From: Neocallimastix lanati (nom. inval.)
Lineage: Eukaryota; Neocallimastigomycota; Neocallimastigomycetes; Neocallimastigales; Neocallimastigaceae
DNA: 52,500 bases
NCBI GenBank assembly: GCA_016946835.1
Contig: JACVTC010000254.1
Location: 1 to 52,500 of the forward strand
Reading direction: 5' to 3'
The position numbers were made by a program, and so were the translations under genes. Positions 19,661 through 30,100 of this stretch are shown here, piece by piece; position 1 is the stretch's first letter; every line of letters begins with the position of its first letter. The notes below the pieces were generated by a model. It was given only the letters and a program-made list of their open reading frames with translations, was not told the origin of the DNA and ran no database searches.

Positions 19661-20320
19661 ACCATAGGTAAGTATGATTCTTTTCTAAACCTTTAATATT
19701 AGCAGTTAGAGCTAATATTGTCGAAATTACAACTGAATTAAATTTCAATTTCAATTAATTTCAATTAAAATTATTAAAAACAAAATAATTAATAAAAATT
19801 TATAATTCATTAATTATTCTTTAAATTTTATTTATTTTATAATATTATAAGTTATTTGATCATCTTAGGACCAGCTTAGGCCTACTGATTCTAATGATAT
19901 CATATTAAACTTAAATATTATTAATAAATAAAATATTTATTAACATGAATCATTTGGTCATGTCATCCTTGATTCATAAATTAATGTTTATGTATTAATT
20001 TATGTTATATTGATTTAATTAATTATTAATTATTAATTACTATATTAAATATTTAAATTTAATATTATATTATATATATTAGCTAATATATTAGATTAAA
20101 AAATATAATTTATTTATATTAAACATATTCTTATACTAAATATTATTATTATCAACTTTATATTATTATTATCAATATTCTCAAACCTACAAAGTATAAA
20201 AAGAAAATTCAAATTTATCTTTTTGTCCTTTGTAAGGTTATAGTTAACCTATTATAATATAACTATATATTTTTATTAATAAATAAAAATTTTTATCATA
20301 TCAAACCAATTATTAGTTTT
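19660..20320 (+). repeat. Diverged family B-like LTR
   Basis: Matches the reverse complement of the LTR at 14541-15118 in patches: 'gtcgaaattacaactgaatt', 'cttaggcctactgattct', and the TATA region 'cctacaaagtataaaaag' paired with 'ctttttgtcctttgtaagg'. Both ends are uncertain. Confidence 0.5.
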
Positions 20321-20492
20321 AATTAAGTGTTAAATTAACAAATTTAACTTTATAACTCTTTTATTTTAGTAATTTACTTATATCTATATAGTTATATTAT
20401 ATAGATATATCAACCTGATTCCTCGTTAAATTCAACCTGTTTACTTTTTAACAAATATTAATGATTAATAATTTAATTATAATTTTTTAATT

Positions 20493-21419
20493 TGTAAAAT
20501 AAAATAATAGCTTAGGTCGGTGTGGACAGACTATTTTATTTTACACAATTTATTTTATATTAACACTATAATTAATTATTAACTAAAACACTAAAACTAA
20601 AAAACTAATTTAATTTTTTGTTTCATAAAAAAAATCCTTTTATTGATATTTCTTATTTGTTGAATTTAACTGTTCTAAAATCAACAATCACTTAACTGGG
20701 TACCGTAGGGTCCTTTACCGGAAAGCCTACTAGCAGTTAAGATTTTAAAATAAAATTTAAAATAAAATTTGTTTTATAAAAAAATAACTATTCTAATAAT
20801 AGTTATAATACTAATTATTAAAATATAAAATTTATACTATTCTAAACTATACTAAACTATACTATTTTAAAACTATACTATTTTCTATACTATTTTCCAA
20901 CTATCGTTCAATAGTTGAAAATTAACTCTTTTTATATTTTTTGAAAATTAAAATTTAAATTGAATAGATTGTAATAAACTAGCTAAAATATTATTATATA
21001 TTTGTAATTACATTTAATAATAAATTACATGAATTTTTATGAGTTATTTTAATATAAAAACTATTTAAAACTATCTAATATTTCTAAAAATAAATAAACA
21101 AAACGGCAAGTTTTTGTAAACAAACGGAAAAGGCAATTTTTCTTTGATTATTTTAATTTAACTAATTTATGACTAATTATTTTTAATTTACAAGTTTCAT
21201 GACTAATTATTTTTAATTTACAAAGTTTCATGATTCAAAGTGAGTAATAATGATGTAAATTCTCCAAATAATTTAGTCATACATTTTTGAGAAAATTAAT
21301 TAAATTAATAATTTGGAATACATTTAAATTTATATTAAAAATTTGGAAAACATTTTTATCCACAATATTTTACATTACATTACATTTAAATACGTATTCA
21401 AATTATTAAATATTTTACA
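20493..21419 (-). repeat. Element 2 LTR a (3' LTR of the array)
   Basis: A 927-bp LTR, TGTAAAATAAAATA...TATTTTACA on the plus strand. The polypurine tract AAACAGAGGGGCA (element strand) abuts its right edge at 21420-21432. Inside are a 14-bp inverted repeat at its left end (20493-20506/20532-20545), CTTAACTG/CAGTTAAG near 20692-20742, and a direct repeat of 'atgactaattatttttaat' near 21168-21235. Confidence 0.97.
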
Positions 21420-21452
21420 TGCCCCTCTGTTTAAGTCGAGCCCCTGAGCGAC

Positions 21453-24400
21453 TTATAATCTCGAAGGAACTCTATTAGTTCTATTGAACTCTTGAACTAA
21501 TTGAGGATCGGAGATTTCTTCTTCAGACAACCAAGTACATTCAGTAGCTGGAAGTCCTTTCCATAATATAAAGTAAAAAGGTTTATTGTTAACAACTTTA
21601 GCGGCAACAATCTTCAAAGGTTCCTTTCCTTCAGTATCAGTAGCGATCGAAGTAATTCGAGTATTAGTACTTGCACTTGATTCATCAAATTCTCTTTCAT
21701 TGTAAGGTTCTAGGTTTGAAATATGGAAAACATTATGACATTTAATAGTATCAGGCAATTCTAATTTATAAGAAACAGGGCCTGTTTTTTCAATAATTTT
21801 AAAAGGACCGAGTTTTCTGTTAGTCAATTTAGAAGGACCTTTTGGAAGTAAGTCTGGACGCTTTAACCAAACTTTATCACCTACTTTTAATTTTGGTCCT
21901 ACAAGTCTTAAGTGATCTGCATATCTCTTATATCTTTCCTTAGCTTTTTCTAAATTTTTCTTGAGGAATTGCATGTTTTTCCTTATTTGTTCAACATGGT
22001 CAATGGTACTTGTTCTTCTGCTATCAGCAGGTATAACTGGGTTAAACTTAGGATTAAAACCAAAATTAGCAAAAAATGGGCTTTGATTAATTGATTGATG
22101 TAACGTGTTGTTATAAGCAAATTCAGCATAAGGTAAAATATCTATCCAATTATTTTTTCTTTTGTTGATATAACATCTTAAGAATTGTTCTAAGATTCCA
22201 TTTACTCTTTCAGTTTGTCCATCGGTTTGGGGGTGATGTGCACTTGATAAGTTATGATTAATATCTAATAAACTACAAAGTCTTTGCCAGAATTCAGAGG
22301 TGAATTGAGATCCTCTATCAGAAGTAATATCTTCTGGTAATCCGTGTAGACGAAAAACTTCTCTAAAAAATACATCAGCAGCGATTTGAGCAGTAGGTAT
22401 ACTTCTAAATGGAATAAAGTGAGCCATCTTTGTTAATCTATCAACTACGACCATTATAACTGTTTTGTCTCTTGACTTAGGTAAATCAGTTATAAAATCC
22501 ATTGAGACTGAGGACCATGGTCTTTTTGGAGTAGGAAGAGGTTGAAGTAATCCATAAGGACGGTGGCGATCATCTTTTACTTGAGCACATGTTTTGCATG
22601 ATGCGATATATTTAACAATATCGGAAGTCATCTTAAACCAAACAAAATTTCTACTTATAATTTCTTTGGTTTTGAGAATACCAAAATGACCTTGAACTGG
22701 ATTATCATGATGAATAGCAATGATAATATTTCTCATCTTCTTTGGAACGAAAATTAAACCTTTATATAATAATAAACCTTCTTCGTCAATAGTAAAGTCT
22801 TTCATTTTATTTTTATATTTATTATTAGAAGTAGATTCTCCTTTTTTGATCTTGATTAATTCTTGTATGACTTCATCATCTTTAATTTCTTTTATCAATT
22901 CATCTTTTAAGTTCCCTTGAATTGCAACTAAACATAAATCTTCTGTAGCTTCTTGTATTGTAAGACAAGCTGAAGTTTCTTTTTCATCTTCTATTTCTTG
23001 ATTTTCATAATCTGGTCTTCTCGAAAAAGCATCTGGTTTTCCACCTTCTTTTCCTGGTCTATATTGTATTTTGTAATCAAATCGAGATAAGAATAAGTTC
23101 CATCTTATTTGACGTTGAGATAACAACTCAGGTTTACGTGGAAAAGTTAAATTTTTATGATCGGTATAAATTGTAAATTGATGCTTAGCCCCTTCTAAGT
23201 AATGTCTCCATTCTTGTAACGCACACTTGACAGCTAATAATTCCTTGTCATATATTGGATAATTCTTTTCAGATTTTGTTAAACCTCTTGAATAATAACA
23301 AATTGGATGTAATGCGTTTGTATATTTTTGTCTTTGAGATAACACAGCACCGATTGCAAAGTTACTAGCATCTGTTTCTACTATAAATGGTAAATCCGGA
23401 TCTGCATGAACAAGTATTGGTTCTTTTGTAAAGAGTTTCTTTAAAGTTTCGAATGCGACAGAACATTCTTCAGTCCATTCATATTTAACATCTTTTCTTG
23501 TTAAGTTGTGTAACGGCTTAGCAATTTTAGCAAAGTTTGGGATGAATCTTCTGTAATAATTACATAAGCCTACGAAAGATTGTACTTCCTTCACGGTAGT
23601 TGGTACTGGCCATTCTAAAATCGATTTAACTTTGTCTGGATCCATAGAAATTCCTTTATCCGAAATAATATGTCCTAAAAAAGTTGTTTTTTGAACTTCA
23701 AATTCACATTTACTTAATTTTGCATAAAGACCACTTTCTTGTAATTTCTTAAGTATTTTCTTAACATGTGTACGGTGTTCTTCTAATGTCTCAGAATAAA
23801 TAAGTATATCATCGATATAGGCAAAAGCAAATTCATCTAAGTATTCTCCTAAAACGTCATTAATAAAGTGTTGGAAAGTTGCTGGAGCATTCTTCAAACC
23901 AAATGGCATAACAAGATATTCGAAATGACCATATCTTGTTCGAAATGCTGTTTTATATTCATCACCTTCACGTATTCTTACCAGGTTATAAGCTGATTTT
24001 AAATCTAACTTAGTAAAATACTTAGCTTCTCTCAATCTGTCAAAAAGCTCGGTGATTAAAGGGAGTGGATAGGAATCCCTTATAGTATTTTCATTAAGTC
24101 TTCGATAATCGACACAAAGTCTTAAACTTCCATCCTTTTTTCTAACGAATAGAATTGGAGCACCAGCAGGAGATGTTGAAGGTCTAATGAAGCCTTTTTC
24201 TAAATTTTCTTTGATATATTCTTTTAAAGCTTCACGTTCTTCTTCCGTTAATGGATATAATGGTCCATAAAATAAGTCTACATCATCCTTTAATCTAATT
24301 TTACAGTCGTATGGACGATGTGGTGGTAATTCGTTACACTCTTGTTCATCAAACACATTTTTAAATTTCTCATATTGTTTTGGTATTCTTTCCAAACTTT

Positions 24401-26021
24401 TATTTTCTTTAACACTTTCATTATTATAATCACATTTAATAACACTTTTATCTTTATTTTCATTTTTTAAAACATAACAGAAAGCATAATTTTCAAATTT
24501 TCCTTTATTTAATTCTTTTCTTTTAATACATTTTTCTTTTTTAACTAAAGCTTTTTTCATAATAGCCTTTATATTACGTGATTTTTTACTACATAATTTA
24601 TTTTTAATATCGACTAATTTTTTAACATCATTATTATCTAAACTATCTAATACATTATTATAATTATTAATAATTTCTCTAGCTAATTGTATCTTACTTC
24701 GGCGGATTTCATCTTTTTTCTTCTTTTCTTCAGTTGTTCTTCTCATAATATCTTCAGCGGTGGCACAACAATTTCTCTTGCAGTATTGGGAACTGAATCT
24801 GATATTACCTTTATCAAATTCAATTGTTGGGCAATGCTTCTTCAACCATGGATTTCCTAAAATAACCGAAATTCCTTTTGGTAAACTATAAATGTAAAAT
24901 TGAATGGTTTCGATATGTTGACCCATGACCATAGTTAATGGAATGGTTTCATAACGAATTGTTCCATTTCCGTTAAATCCGATAACGTTTTTCTCATGGC
25001 GGATTCGTTGTACTGGGATCTGGTATTTATCGGCGGTAGCTCTATCCATAATATTAAGATCTGAGCCAGTATCTAGAATTGCGGACATAATAAAACCATT
25101 TTTGTACTTAAAAACAACATTGTAAGTGTGGGCTAAACTTTTCTCACTCAATTTAATCTGTAAGATCTTTTCTCTTCTTCTAATTTTGTCCTTTTGCTTG
25201 GGACAGTTTTCCTTTAAGTGGCTTGTGCTCTTACATATAAAACACTTCTTCGGTTTGTTTGACCTCTTTGGTGAAGACTCCCTGTAATTTTGGCTACTTC
25301 GGTAATTATTTTGGTAACGACTTGATCCTAAATCCCTACGAAAAGGTCTAATTCTTCTTTGATCTATATCCATTGGGTCATTTCCGTTAACACGACGATC
25401 TTCTTCAGCATTAGCAGCTACAACATTAATTAGTTCATTAATTCTTCTAATTCTAGGATAAATTAGTTTGGTTCTTTCTTTTTCTCTTGTTGGTAAACCC
25501 TCAATGAAAAAATGGATTTTAGCTTCGTCATTAAATGATGAATCTCTGGCTATTTTCTCGAACTGATTGCAGTATTCGGCTATTGTTCTAAATTGTTGGC
25601 TACGTATCTTGGTAAGTCGGCTGTTCGCGACATCTGAACTCGCACAGGATTTGTAACGTTGTTGCAAAGCGTCAATAAAATTCTCGTAATTTTCCAATAG
25701 TGGACTTTCTTCTTTAACTAGATCAGCAAACCATTCAGCAGCGTTTCCCTCCAAATAACTACTTATAATATCAATCTTGAATTCGTCATCAGCAGCAGCT
25801 TCTTCGTCTAAATTGTACTTAAAATATCGGTTGATTTGACCAAGGAAGGCTGGTAGTTCGTTTCTTCTTCCGGAGAATGCTTTTGGTTTCGGAATGAGGC
25901 GTGCCCTGGTATTGACGTTATTACCAACCTCATTTTCTATTTCCATGGAGCTGGCTTCAGAGGCTGCGTCAAAGTCTCCCCTAGCTCCTGGATGTTGATT
26001 GTTGACATTTATGTAATTCAT
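21453..26021 (-). CDS. Gag-Pol with chromodomain, element 2 copy 1
   Basis: A single frame of 1522 residues from the first ATG (26021). The frame stays open upstream, but only a GTG is available there, so the ATG is preferred for a eukaryote. Domains in order: gag; one CCHC knuckle (C260, C263, H268, C273); protease with LDTGS (D317); a lysine-rich linker; reverse transcriptase with YIDD (D737, D738); RNase H; integrase with HHCC finger and DD35E core (D1175, D1235, E1271); GPF-type motif; and a C-terminal chromodomain (about 1468-1518) with the aromatic and tryptophan positions of the family (FYFILWKG, CTWLSEEE). The chromodomain would bind histone marks and steer integration. Gag and Pol are fused in frame. 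No damage was seen. Confidence 0.96.
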   Translation of the reverse strand: MNYINVNNQHPGARGDFDAASEASSMEIENEVGNNVNTRARLIPKPKAFSGRRNELPAFLGQINRYFKYNLDEEAAADDEFKIDIISSYLEGNAAEWFADLVKEESPLLENYENFIDALQQRYKSCASSDVANSRLTKIRSQQFRTIAEYCNQFEKIARDSSFNDEAKIHFFIEGLPTREKERTKLIYPRIRRINELINVVAANAEEDRRVNGNDPMDIDQRRIRPFRRDLGSSRYQNNYRSSQNYRESSPKRSNKPKKCFICKSTSHLKENCPKQKDKIRRREKILQIKLSEKSLAHTYNVVFKYKNGFIMSAILDTGSDLNIMDRATADKYQIPVQRIRHEKNVIGFNGNGTIRYETIPLTMVMGQHIETIQFYIYSLPKGISVILGNPWLKKHCPTIEFDKGNIRFSSQYCKRNCCATAEDIMRRTTEEKKKKDEIRRSKIQLAREIINNYNNVLDSLDNNDVKKLVDIKNKLCSKKSRNIKAIMKKALVKKEKCIKRKELNKGKFENYAFCYVLKNENKDKSVIKCDYNNESVKENKSLERIPKQYEKFKNVFDEQECNELPPHRPYDCKIRLKDDVDLFYGPLYPLTEEEREALKEYIKENLEKGFIRPSTSPAGAPILFVRKKDGSLRLCVDYRRLNENTIRDSYPLPLITELFDRLREAKYFTKLDLKSAYNLVRIREGDEYKTAFRTRYGHFEYLVMPFGLKNAPATFQHFINDVLGEYLDEFAFAYIDDILIYSETLEEHRTHVKKILKKLQESGLYAKLSKCEFEVQKTTFLGHIISDKGISMDPDKVKSILEWPVPTTVKEVQSFVGLCNYYRRFIPNFAKIAKPLHNLTRKDVKYEWTEECSVAFETLKKLFTKEPILVHADPDLPFIVETDASNFAIGAVLSQRQKYTNALHPICYYSRGLTKSEKNYPIYDKELLAVKCALQEWRHYLEGAKHQFTIYTDHKNLTFPRKPELLSQRQIRWNLFLSRFDYKIQYRPGKEGGKPDAFSRRPDYENQEIEDEKETSACLTIQEATEDLCLVAIQGNLKDELIKEIKDDEVIQELIKIKKGESTSNNKYKNKMKDFTIDEEGLLLYKGLIFVPKKMRNIIIAIHHDNPVQGHFGILKTKEIISRNFVWFKMTSDIVKYIASCKTCAQVKDDRHRPYGLLQPLPTPKRPWSSVSMDFITDLPKSRDKTVIMVVVDRLTKMAHFIPFRSIPTAQIAADVFFREVFRLHGLPEDITSDRGSQFTSEFWQRLCSLLDINHNLSSAHHPQTDGQTERVNGILEQFLRCYINKRKNNWIDILPYAEFAYNNTLHQSINQSPFFANFGFNPKFNPVIPADSRRTSTIDHVEQIRKNMQFLKKNLEKAKERYKRYADHLRLVGPKLKVGDKVWLKRPDLLPKGPSKLTNRKLGPFKIIEKTGPVSYKLELPDTIKCHNVFHISNLEPYNEREFDESSASTNTRITSIATDTEGKEPLKIVAAKVVNNKPFYFILWKGLPATECTWLSEEEISDPQLVQEFNRTNRVPSRL

Positions 26022-26158
26022 CTTATTATTATTATTTATTAAACTATAAATTAAACTATAAAGTATTACTAAATCCACTTTTTAATTATTATTTCAAAAA
26101 AAATTTTTATACTATTACTAGTCTATCCTACACAAAGGTAAACTATACTAATCTAACG

Positions 26159-26169
26159 AGTTGGAAAAT
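26159..26169 (-). other. Element 2 copy 1 primer-binding site (self-primed type)
   Basis: On the element strand ATTTTCCAACT directly follows the LTR. It is the exact reverse complement of AGTTGGAAAAT in the LTR (26579 to 26569 on the minus strand), which lies 34 bp downstream of TATAAAAA. The 11-nt match equals the length known for Tf1. Confidence 0.75.
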
Positions 26170-27096
26170 TGTAAAATAAAATAATAGCTTAGGTCGGTGT
26201 GGACAGACTATTTTATTTTACACAATTTATTTTATATTAACACTATAATTAATTATTAACTAAAACACTAAAACTAAAAAACTAATTTAATTTTTTGTTT
26301 CATAAAAAAAATCCTTTTATTGATATTTCTTATTTGTTGAATTTAACTGTTCTAAAATCAACAATCACTTAACTGGGTACCGTAGGGTCCTTTACCGGAA
26401 AGCCTACTAGCAGTTAAGATTTTAAAATAAAATTTAAAATAAAATTTGTTTTATAAAAAAATAACTATTCTAATAATAGTTATAATACTAATTATTAAAA
26501 TATAAAATTTATACTATTCTAAACTATACTAAACTATACTATTTTAAAACTATACTATTTTCTATACTATTTTCCAACTATCGTTCAATAGTTGAAAATT
26601 AACTCTTTTTATATTTTTTGAAAATTAAAATTTAAATTGAATAGATTGTAATAAACTAGCTAAAATATTATTATATATTTGTAATTACATTTAATAATAA
26701 ATTACATGAATTTTTATGAGTTATTTTAATATAAAAACTATTTAAAACTATCTAATATTTCTAAAAATAAATAAACAAAACGGCAAGTTTTTGTAAACAA
26801 ACGGAAAAGGCAATTTTTCTTTGATTATTTTAATTTAACTAATTTATGACTAATTATTTTTAATTTACAAGTTTCATGACTAATTATTTTTAATTTACAA
26901 AGTTTCATGATTCAAAGTGAGTAATAATGATGTAAATTCTCCAAATAATTTAGTCATACATTTTTGAGAAAATTAATTAAATTAATAATTTGGAATACAT
27001 TTAAATTTATATTAAAAATTTGGAAAACATTTTTATCCACAATATTTTACATTACATTACATTTAAATACGTATTCAAATTATTAAATATTTTACA
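26170..27096 (-). repeat. Element 2 LTR b (shared by copies 1 and 2)
   Basis: Serves as 5' LTR for copy 1 and 3' LTR for copy 2. Same 927 bp as LTR a, exactly 5677 bp later. Confidence 0.97.
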
Positions 27097-27129
27097 TGCC
27101 CCTCTGTTTAAGTCGAGCCCCTGAGCGAC

Positions 27130-30100
27130 TTATAATCTCGAAGGAACTCTATTAGTTCTATTGAACTCTTGAACTAATTGAGGATCGGAGATTTCTTCTT
27201 CAGACAACCAAGTACATTCAGTAGCTGGAAGTCCTTTCCATAATATAAAGTAAAAAGGTTTATTGTTAACAACTTTAGCGGCAACAATCTTCAAAGGTTC
27301 CTTTCCTTCAGTATCAGTAGCGATCGAAGTAATTCGAGTATTAGTACTTGCACTTGATTCATCAAATTCTCTTTCATTGTAAGGTTCTAGGTTTGAAATA
27401 TGGAAAACATTATGACATTTAATAGTATCAGGCAATTCTAATTTATAAGAAACAGGGCCTGTTTTTTCAATAATTTTAAAAGGACCGAGTTTTCTGTTAG
27501 TCAATTTAGAAGGACCTTTTGGAAGTAAGTCTGGACGCTTTAACCAAACTTTATCACCTACTTTTAATTTTGGTCCTACAAGTCTTAAGTGATCTGCATA
27601 TCTCTTATATCTTTCCTTAGCTTTTTCTAAATTTTTCTTGAGGAATTGCATGTTTTTCCTTATTTGTTCAACATGGTCAATGGTACTTGTTCTTCTGCTA
27701 TCAGCAGGTATAACTGGGTTAAACTTAGGATTAAAACCAAAATTAGCAAAAAATGGGCTTTGATTAATTGATTGATGTAACGTGTTGTTATAAGCAAATT
27801 CAGCATAAGGTAAAATATCTATCCAATTATTTTTTCTTTTGTTGATATAACATCTTAAGAATTGTTCTAAGATTCCATTTACTCTTTCAGTTTGTCCATC
27901 GGTTTGGGGGTGATGTGCACTTGATAAGTTATGATTAATATCTAATAAACTACAAAGTCTTTGCCAGAATTCAGAGGTGAATTGAGATCCTCTATCAGAA
28001 GTAATATCTTCTGGTAATCCGTGTAGACGAAAAACTTCTCTAAAAAATACATCAGCAGCGATTTGAGCAGTAGGTATACTTCTAAATGGAATAAAGTGAG
28101 CCATCTTTGTTAATCTATCAACTACGACCATTATAACTGTTTTGTCTCTTGACTTAGGTAAATCAGTTATAAAATCCATTGAGACTGAGGACCATGGTCT
28201 TTTTGGAGTAGGAAGAGGTTGAAGTAATCCATAAGGACGGTGGCGATCATCTTTTACTTGAGCACATGTTTTGCATGATGCGATATATTTAACAATATCG
28301 GAAGTCATCTTAAACCAAACAAAATTTCTACTTATAATTTCTTTGGTTTTGAGAATACCAAAATGACCTTGAACTGGATTATCATGATGAATAGCAATGA
28401 TAATATTTCTCATCTTCTTTGGAACGAAAATTAAACCTTTATATAATAATAAACCTTCTTCGTCAATAGTAAAGTCTTTCATTTTATTTTTATATTTATT
28501 ATTAGAAGTAGATTCTCCTTTTTTGATCTTGATTAATTCTTGTATGACTTCATCATCTTTAATTTCTTTTATCAATTCATCTTTTAAGTTCCCTTGAATT
28601 GCAACTAAACATAAATCTTCTGTAGCTTCTTGTATTGTAAGACAAGCTGAAGTTTCTTTTTCATCTTCTATTTCTTGATTTTCATAATCTGGTCTTCTCG
28701 AAAAAGCATCTGGTTTTCCACCTTCTTTTCCTGGTCTATATTGTATTTTGTAATCAAATCGAGATAAGAATAAGTTCCATCTTATTTGACGTTGAGATAA
28801 CAACTCAGGTTTACGTGGAAAAGTTAAATTTTTATGATCGGTATAAATTGTAAATTGATGCTTAGCCCCTTCTAAGTAATGTCTCCATTCTTGTAACGCA
28901 CACTTGACAGCTAATAATTCCTTGTCATATATTGGATAATTCTTTTCAGATTTTGTTAAACCTCTTGAATAATAACAAATTGGATGTAATGCGTTTGTAT
29001 ATTTTTGTCTTTGAGATAACACAGCACCGATTGCAAAGTTACTAGCATCTGTTTCTACTATAAATGGTAAATCCGGATCTGCATGAACAAGTATTGGTTC
29101 TTTTGTAAAGAGTTTCTTTAAAGTTTCGAATGCGACAGAACATTCTTCAGTCCATTCATATTTAACATCTTTTCTTGTTAAGTTGTGTAACGGCTTAGCA
29201 ATTTTAGCAAAGTTTGGGATGAATCTTCTGTAATAATTACATAAGCCTACGAAAGATTGTACTTCCTTCACGGTAGTTGGTACTGGCCATTCTAAAATCG
29301 ATTTAACTTTGTCTGGATCCATAGAAATTCCTTTATCCGAAATAATATGTCCTAAAAAAGTTGTTTTTTGAACTTCAAATTCACATTTACTTAATTTTGC
29401 ATAAAGACCACTTTCTTGTAATTTCTTAAGTATTTTCTTAACATGTGTACGGTGTTCTTCTAATGTCTCAGAATAAATAAGTATATCATCGATATAGGCA
29501 AAAGCAAATTCATCTAAGTATTCTCCTAAAACGTCATTAATAAAGTGTTGGAAAGTTGCTGGAGCATTCTTCAAACCAAATGGCATAACAAGATATTCGA
29601 AATGACCATATCTTGTTCGAAATGCTGTTTTATATTCATCACCTTCACGTATTCTTACCAGGTTATAAGCTGATTTTAAATCTAACTTAGTAAAATACTT
29701 AGCTTCTCTCAATCTGTCAAAAAGCTCGGTGATTAAAGGGAGTGGATAGGAATCCCTTATAGTATTTTCATTAAGTCTTCGATAATCGACACAAAGTCTT
29801 AAACTTCCATCCTTTTTTCTAACGAATAGAATTGGAGCACCAGCAGGAGATGTTGAAGGTCTAATGAAGCCTTTTTCTAAATTTTCTTTGATATATTCTT
29901 TTAAAGCTTCACGTTCTTCTTCCGTTAATGGATATAATGGTCCATAAAATAAGTCTACATCATCCTTTAATCTAATTTTACAGTCGTATGGACGATGTGG
30001 TGGTAATTCGTTACACTCTTGTTCATCAAACACATTTTTAAATTTCTCATATTGTTTTGGTATTCTTTCCAAACTTTTATTTTCTTTAACACTTTCATTA

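Noticed and set aside
19720-19740. End of the family A LTR at 19731 with a target duplication
   Set aside because: The 5 bp after ...TTACA (actga) do not match the 5 bp before the LTR (gtgaa), and a family B-like sequence already runs through this point.
26022-26078. N-terminal extension of the element 2 Gag-Pol by 19 residues
   Set aside because: The extension begins at a GTG codon (plus strand cac at 26076-26078). The first ATG is at 26021, which is preferred in a eukaryote.
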